Assembly: GCA_028095005.1 (NCBI GenBank)
Contig: CM051460.1
Location: 15,423,501-15,487,500, forward strand
Source: Rhynchospora pubera
Lineage: Eukaryota > Streptophyta > Magnoliopsida > Poales > Cyperaceae
DNA: 64,000 nucleotides
Reading direction: 5' to 3'
Shown here piece by piece: positions 56,001 to 64,000 of the stretch. Under the pieces are notes generated by a model. The model had not been told where the DNA came from and did not search any database. It saw only the letters and a list, made by a program, of their open reading frames with translations. Numbering within the stretch: the first letter of the stretch is position 1; each line of letters opens with the position of its first letter. Both the position numbers and the translations under genes were made by a program.

Positions 56001-59000
56001 GCGTAACACATGAATCTTATTCTTTACACTATAAAGAGTTTAAATGTAGATTATTGTGATGAAATTAATTAGAATGAATCCAGAAACGATTGAAATGTTC
56101 AAATGATACTCTGAATTGCATTATTTGCACTTCATATGCGTAATTGCCTTCTATAATCCAATCTATTTTAATTATTAACTCATGAATCATATTATTGACA
56201 GTATAAAGAGTTTAAATGTAAATTATTGTGAGGAAATCTCTTATAATGAATCCAGAAATGATTGAAATGCTCAAATGATACTCAGAATTGTATTATTTGC
56301 ACGTTATATAAGTAATTGTCATGTATAATCTAATCTTTCTGAATAAATAACTCTAGAATCATATTACTAACACTATAAAGAGTATAAATGTAGAATATTG
56401 TGAAGAAATGACCTAGAATGAATCCAGAAATGATGGAAATATTCAAATGATACTAAGAATCGCATTAATTGCACTTTATATGTGTAACTACCATTTATTA
56501 TGTAATCTTTTTGAAAAAAATACCACTTGATTCAATTTGTTGACTCTAGAAAGAGTTTAAATGTAGATTATTGTGATGAAATGACTTTGAATGAATCCAG
56601 AAACGATTGAAATGTTCAAATGATGCTCTGAATTGCATTATTCGCATTTTATATGCATAAATGTCATGTTTAGTCCAATATTTTTTGAATAAATAACACA
56701 AGAATTATTTTCTTGACACTATAAAAATTTTTAATTGTAGATTACTGTGATGAAATGACATAGATTGAATCCAGAAACGATTGAAGTGCTCAAATTATAC
56801 TCAGAATTGCATTATTTTCACATTATATGCGTAATTGCATGTATTATCTAATCTTTTTAAATAAATAACACTAGATTCATATTATTGACAGTAAAAATAG
56901 TTTAAATGTAGATTATTGTGATGAAATGAATTAGAATGAATTCAGAAATGAATGAAATGCTCAAATGATGTTCAGAATTGCATTTACCACTTTATATGTG
57001 TAATTGCCATGTTATATCCAATCTTTTTGAATAAATAACCCACGAATCATATTCTTGATACAATAAAGAGATTAAATGTAGATTATTATGTTGAAATCAC
57101 TTCAAATGAATCCAAATACAATTGAAGTGCTTAAATGTTACTAGAATTGCATTATTTGCACATTAACTGCATAATTGCCTTGTATAATCCAATATTTTTA
57201 AATATATAACACATGAATCATATTTCTAACACTAGAAAGACATTGGATGTAGATTATTGTGATGAAATCACTTAGAATGAATCCAAAATCGATTAAAATG
57301 TTGAATGATACTCAGAATTGCTTTATTTCCACTTTATATACATAATTTCCATGTATAATCCAATATTTTTGAATAAATAACACATGGATCATATACTTGA
57401 CACTATAAAAAGTTTAAAATTAGATTATTGTGATGAAATCACTTAGAATATTCCCAGAAATTATTGAAATCCACAAATGATGCTCAGAATTGCATTATTA
57501 GCGTTTTATATTCGTAATTGCCATGTTTAGTCCAATCCTTTTCAACAAATAGCACATAAATCAAATACTTGACACTATGCAGAGTATAAATGTAGATTAT
57601 TGTGATGGAATGACTTAGAATAAATCCATAAAGGATTGATGTGCTCAATTTATACTCAGAATTGCATTATTTGCACTTTTCGTAATTGTCATATATAATT
57701 CAATCTTTCCTTCAAAATAAATCAAGAATCATTTTTTTAAACTCAAAAGAGTTTAAATCTAGATTATTGTGATGAAATGACTTAGAATGAATCCAGAAAT
57801 GATTGAAATGCTCGTATGATACTCAGAATTGCATTATTTGCACTTTATATGTGTAATTTTTTGTATAATACAATCTTTCTGAATAAATAACACAAGAATG
57901 ATATTCTTGACACTATAAAGAGTTTGAATATTGATTATTGTGATGAAATGACTTAGAATAAATCAAGAAATTATTAAAATGCTCAATTGATAGTCAGAAT
58001 TGCATTATTTGCAATTTATATGCGTAATTTCCATGTATTATCTAATCTTTTTGAATAAATAACACTTGATTCAAATTATTGACAGTATAATGAGTTTAAA
58101 AGTAGATTATTGTGATTAAATAACTTAGAATGAATTTAGAAATGATTGAAATGCTCAAATGATGTTCAGAATTGCATTATTAGCACTTTAATTGCGTAAT
58201 TGCCAGGTTTAATCCAATCTTTTTGAATAAAATACCCACTAATTATATTTCTGACACTATAAAGAGTTTAAATGTATATTATTGTGTTAAATTCGTTTAG
58301 AATGAATACAAAAAAAGATTTGTGTGCTCAAATGTTACTCAGAATTGCATTATTAGCACTTTAAATACGTAATGGCCATTTATAATCCAATATTTTTGAA
58401 TATATTACAAATGAATCATATTAACACTATAAAGAGTTTTGATGTAGATTATTTTGATGAAATAATTTAGAATGATTGTAGAAACGATTGAAATGCTCAA
58501 ATATTACTCAAAATTGCATTATTTGAACTTTATATGTGTAATTGCTATGTATTATCTAATCTTTTTTAATACATAACACTTGATTCATATTATTGGCAGT
58601 AGAAAAAGTTTAAATGTAGATTGTTGTGATGAAAGAACTTATAATAAATCCAGAAACGATTGAAAAGCTCAAAAAAAATTGCATTATTAACACTTTATTT
58701 GCGTAATTGACTTATTTAGTCCAATCTTTTTCAATAAATAACACACGAATGATATTCTTGGCACTATAAAGAGTTTAAATGTAGATTATGGTGATGAAAT
58801 TACTTAGAATAAATCCAGAAACGATTAATATGATCAAATGATACTCAGAATTGCATTATTTGCGGTTTATATGCGTAATTGTCGTGCATAATCCAATCTT
58901 TCGGAATAAATAACACATGAATCATATTCTTGACACTATAAAGGGTTTAAATGTAGATTACGGTGATGAAATGACTTAAAATGAATCCAGAAACGGTTGA

Positions 59001-62000
59001 AATGCTCAAAAGATAATCAGAATTGCATTATTTGCACTTTATATGCATAATTATTGTGTATAATCCGATCATTCTGAATAAATAACACGAGAATCATATT
59101 ATTGACACTATAAAGAGTTGAAATGTAGATTATTATTATTAAATGACTTAGAATGAATCCAGAAACGATTGAAATTCTCAAATGATAATCAGAATTGCAT
59201 TATTTGCAATTTGTATGCGTAATATGCCATGTATTATCCAATCTTTTTGAATAAATAACACTTGATTCATATTTATGACAGTAGAAAGTGTTTAAATGTA
59301 GATTATTGCGATGAAATGACTAAGAATTAATTCAAAAATGATTGAAAAGCTCAAATGATTTTCAGAATTGCATTTTTAGAAATTTATATGCGTAATTGCC
59401 TTGTTAAGTTCAATCCTTTTGAATAAATATCCCACAAATCATATTCTTGACACTATAAAGAGTTTCAATGTAGATTATGGTGATGAAATGACTTAAAATG
59501 AATCTATAAACGATTGAAATGCTCAAATGACGCTCAGATTGCATTATTAGCATTTTATATGCATAATTTCCATTTATAATCCAATCTTTTTGAATAAAAA
59601 ACACATGAATCATATACTTGACACTATCAAGAGTTTAAATGTCGATCATAGTGAAGAAATGACTTAGAATGAATTCAAAAATGTTTGAAATGCTCAAAAG
59701 ATACTCAGAATTGCATTATTTGCATTTTATATGTGTCATTGTTGTGTATAATCAAATCTTTCTGAATAAATAAAACAAGAATCATATTCTTGACACTATA
59801 AAGAATTGAAATGTATATTATTGTCATTAAATGATTTAGAATTGAATCCAGAAACGAGTGAAATTCTCAAATGATACTCAGAATTGCATTATTTGCAATT
59901 TATATGCGTAATTGCCATGTATTATCTAATATTTTTTGAATAAATAACACGTGATTCATATTAATGACAGTAGAAAGAGTTTAAATGTAGATTATTGTGA
60001 TGAAATGACTTAGAATGAATTTAGAAATAATTGAAATGCTCAAATGATGCTCAGAAATGTATTATTAGAACTTTATATGCATAATTGCCTTGTTAAGTTT
60101 AATCTTTTTGAATAAATATCGCACAAATCATATTTTTGACACTATAACTAGTTTAAATATTGATTATTGTGAAGAAATGACTTAGAATAAATTCAGAAAT
60201 GCTTGAAAATCCTCAAATGTTGCTCAGATTGCATTATTAGCACTTGATATGCGTAATTTCCATTTATAATCCAATCTTTTTGAATAAATAACAAATGAAT
60301 CATATTCTTGACACTATAAAAAGTTTAAATGTAGATTATGGTGATGATTTGACTTAGAATGAATCTGAAAATGATTGAAATACTCAAATGATACACAGAA
60401 TTGCGTTATTTGCAATTTATATGCGTAATTGTCGTGTATAATCCAATATTTCTGAATAAATATCTAATGAATCATATTCTTGACACTATGAAGAGTTTAA
60501 ATTTAGGTTATTGTGATGAAATGACTTAGAGTGAATCCAAAAATGATTGAAATACTCTAATCATACTTAGAATTGCATTATTTGAATTTTATATGCGTAA
60601 TTACCATGTATTATCTAATATTTTTAAATAAATAACACTTTCTTCATATTATTGACAGTAGAAAGAGTTGAAATGTAGATTATTGTGATGAAATAACTTT
60701 GAATGAATCCAGAAACGATTGGAATGCTCAAATGATACTCAGATTGCATTATTAGCACTTTATATGCGTAATTGTCATGTTAAGTCCAATCTTTTTTATT
60801 AAATAACATACAAATCTTTTTTCTTGACACTATAAAAAGTTTAAATGTAGATTATTGTGCTGAAATGACTTAGAGTAATTCCAGAAACGATTGAAATGCT
60901 TCAATGATACTCCAAATTGAATTATTTGCAATTTATATGCGTAATTGTCATTTATAATTCAATCTTTCGGAATAAATAACACAAGAATCATATTCTTGAC
61001 ACTATAAAGAGTTTAAATGTTGATTATTGTGATTAAATCAATTAGAATGAATCCAGAAATGATTGAAGTGCTCCAATGTTACTAAGAATTGCATTATCTG
61101 CAATTTATATGCATAATTGCCATGTACAATCAAATCTTTTTGAATATATAACACATGAATCATATTACAGACACTGCAAAGAGTTTAAATGTAGATTGTA
61201 GTGATGAATGACTTATACTCAATCCAGAAATGATTGAAATGCTCAAATGATACTCAGAATTGAACTATTTGCACTTTATATGCTTAATTGTTGTGTATAA
61301 TCCAATCTTTCCAAATATATAACTCAAGAATCATATTGTTGACACTATAGTTAGTTTAAATATAGATTATTGTGATGAAATGATTTAGAATGAATATAGA
61401 AATTATTGAAATGCTCTAATGATACTCAGAATTGCATTGTTTGAACTTTATATGCGTAATGTTCTTGTAATATCAATTTTTTTTAATAAATAACACTTGA
61501 TTCATATTATTGAGAGTAAAAAGAGTTTATTATTGTGATGAAATGTCTTAGAATGAATACAGAAACAATTGAAATATTCAAATCATGCTCAGATTGCATT
61601 ATTGGCATTTTATATGCGTAATATTCAGGTTAAGTCAAATCTTTTTGTATAAATAACGCTCGAATCATAATCTTGACACCATAAAGAGTTTAAATGTTGA
61701 TTATTGTGATGAAATCACTTAGAATGAATCTAGAAACTACTGAAGAGCTCAAATGTTACTCAGAATTGCATTATTTGCAATTTATATGCGTAATTACCAT
61801 GTATAAACCAATTTGTTTGAATATATAACACATCAACCATATTACTGACACTATATAGAGTTTAAATGTAAATGATGGTGATTAAATGACTTAGAATGAA
61901 TCCAGAAACGATAGAAAATACTCAAATATTACTCAGAATTGCATTATTTGCACTTTATATGTGTAATTGTCGTGTATAATCCAATATTTCTGAATAATAA

Positions 62001-64000
62001 ACACAAGAGTCATATTATTGACACTATAAAGAGTTTAAATGTAGATTATTGTGATGAAATGACTTAGAATGAATCAAGAAACGATTGAAATTCACAAATG
62101 ATACTCAGAATTGTATTTTTTGCAATTTATATGCATAATTGTCATTTATTATCTTATATTTTTTAATAAATAACACTTGATTCATATTATTGATAGTAGA
62201 AAGAGTTTAAATATAGATTATTGTGATGAAATGGCTTATAATTAATCCACAAATGATTGAAATCTTCAAATGATTCTCAGATTGCATTATTAGCACTTTA
62301 TATGCGTAATTTCCATTTATAATCCAATCTTTTTTAATAAATAACACAGGGATCATTCTTGACACCATAAAGAGTTAAAATGTAGATTATGGTGATGAAA
62401 TGACTTAGAATGAATCCGAAAACAATTTAAATGCTCAAATGATACTCAGAATTGTATTATTTGCAATTAATAAGTGTCATTGCCATGTATAATCCAATCT
62501 TTCTGAATAAATGACATATGGATCATATTTTAGACAGAATGAAAAGTTTAAATGTAGATTACTGTGATGAAATGACTTAGAATTAATTCACATATAATTG
62601 AAAAGCTCAAATGATGTTCAGAATTGCATTATTAGCATTTTAAATGCGTAATTGCCTTGTACTATCCATATTTCTGAATAAATAACACAAGAATCATATT
62701 TTTGACACTATAAAGAGTTCAAATGTAGATTAATGTGATGAAATGACTTATAATGGATCCAGAAACGATTGAAATGCTCAAATGACACTAAGATTGCATT
62801 ATTAGCATTTTATATGCATAATTTCCATTTATAATCCAATCTTTTTGAATAAATAACACATGAATCATATTCTTGACACTATCAAGAGTTTAAATGTCGA
62901 TTCTGGTGAAGAAAAGACTTAGAATGAATTAAAAAACGATTGAAATGCTCAAAAGATACTCAGAATTGCATTTTCTGCATTTTATATGCGTAATTGCTGT
63001 GTATAATCAAATCTTTCTGAATAAAAAAACAAGAATCATATTCTTGACACTATAAAGAGTTGAAATGTACATTATTGTCATTAAATGATTTAGAATTGAA
63101 TCCAGAAACGAGTGAAATTCTCAAATGATACTCAAAATTGCATTATTTGTAATTTATGTGAATAAATTACAATGTATTATCTAATCTTTTTGAATAAATA
63201 ATTCTTGACTCATGTTGATGACAGTAGAAAGAGTTTAAATGTAGATTAATGTGAAGAAATGACTTAGAATGAATTCAGAAATAATTGAAATGCTCAAATG
63301 ATGTTCAGAAATACATTATTAGAACTTTATATCCGTAATTGCCTTGTTAAATTCAATCTTTTTGAATTAGTATCTCATGAATCATATTCTTGACACTATA
63401 AAGAGTTTAAAAGTAGATTATTGTGATGAAATCAATGAGAATGAAATCAGAAACGATTGAAGAGCTCTAATGTTACTTAGAATTGCTTTATATGCATAAT
63501 TACCATGTATAATCCAATTTTTTTTAATATATAACACATGAATCATATTTCTGACACCATATAAAGTTTAAATGTAAATTATGGTCATTAAATGACTTTG
63601 AATGAATCCAGAAACGATTGAAATATTAAAATGTTATTCAGAATTGCATTATTTGCACTTTATATGTGTAATTATCGTGTATAATCCAATATTTCTGATT
63701 AAATAAAACAAGAATCATATTCTTGACACAATAAAGAGTTTAAATGTATATTGTTGCGATAAAATGAATTAGAATGAATCTAGAAACGATTGAAATGTTC
63801 AAATGATTCTCAGAATTGCATTATTTGCAATATATATGCGTAATTGCCATGTATAAACCAATATTTTGAATAAATAACACATGAATATATTCTTGATACT
63901 ATAAAGAGTTTAAATGTTGATTATTGTGATGAAATCGCTCAGAATGATTCCAGAAACGATTGAAATCCTCAAATGATGCTCAGAATCGAATTATTAGAGC
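53086..64000. repeat. Satellite DNA, about 171-bp monomers, runs off the window
   Basis: At least 10.9 kb, about 63 head-to-tail monomers. Landmarks in each unit are GATTATTGTGATGAAATGAC, TTAGAATGAATCCAGAAACG, ATTGAAATGCTCAAATGATA, CTCAGAATTGCATTATTTGC, ACTTTATATGCGTAATTGCC, ATGTATAATCCAATCTTTTT, GAATAAATAACACATGAATC and ATATTCTTGACACTATAAAG, then AGTTTAAATGTA. Monomers differ by roughly 10-25 percent by eye. Some edge monomers are truncated, for example near 53580. The length is nucleosome-like, as in many plant centromeric or heterochromatic satellites. There is no gene; the few open frames are chance. Confidence 0.95.

Noticed and set aside
59410..59613. 67-codon minus-strand frame in the satellite
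   Set aside because: Chance frame in AT-rich tandem repeats; neighbouring monomers do not keep it open.
53086..64000. CRISPR-like regular repeats
   Set aside because: Unit of about 171 bp with no spacer/repeat alternation, in plant DNA; it is satellite.
1..64000. tRNA, rRNA or known small nuclear RNA genes
   Set aside because: None seen. The only polymerase III-like boxes belong to the SINEs.

Overview
This is plant nuclear DNA. It has spliced genes with GT-AG introns, plant-specific families (LSU, HIPP, DUF599, vacuolar-iron-transporter-like, plastid-type CCoAOMT-like), TATA boxes, many plant transposons and a long AT-rich satellite. The CACTA-type element with TAGTACCGGT subterminal repeats, the Tourist-like MITEs and some GC-rich 5' coding ends fit a monocot best, but the species cannot be fixed from the sequence alone. 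The supplied open reading frames include non-ATG starts and ignore introns, so gene models here were rebuilt from splice sites and phase.

Layout. 0.2-1 kb: a VIT/CCC1-like transporter gene (-). 1-8 kb: intergenic, built of a fold-back MITE, two hAT-type elements with 8-bp target duplications, a SINE, a Tourist-like MITE, short tandem repeats and a purine-rich tract. 7.6-20.2 kb: a tandem segmental duplication carrying LSU (RESPONSE TO LOW SULFUR). The first copy is intact (8171-8503) and the second is frameshifted (17629-17968). The two units are separated by about 6.7 kb that ends in a Helitron-like 3' terminus and holds a centrin-like exon fragment. 21.5-24.05 kb: a 5'-truncated, mutated LINE. 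24-29 kb: MITEs and a 677-bp hAT-type element. 29.0 kb: a small secreted Pro/His-rich peptide gene. 30.3-32.4 kb: a non-autonomous CACTA-like element carrying an exon-like host fragment. 33.6-38.1 kb: two convergent DUF599 membrane-protein genes that differ by one intron. 41.7-43.95 kb: a nine-exon CCoAOMT-like methyltransferase gene. 45.7-48.8 kb: a HIPP gene (-) with a six-base first coding exon and a 2.4-kb intron containing a Helitron-like end. 49.4-50.8 kb: a long-TIR element beside a (TA)n microsatellite. 52.6-53.1 kb: a 465-bp hairpin. 53.09-64.0 kb: an uninterrupted satellite of about 171-bp monomers that runs off the window and shows higher-order structure.

The genes do not form a pathway; they are ordinary dispersed plant genes next to a satellite block. 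The most notable signals are six ultra-short LINE-tail insertions with clean target duplications, the hAT-type family with TIR near TAGGGGTG, the nested SINE/hAT insertion, the intron difference between DUF599 neighbours, and the satellite edge. No convincing wholly new gene system was found.
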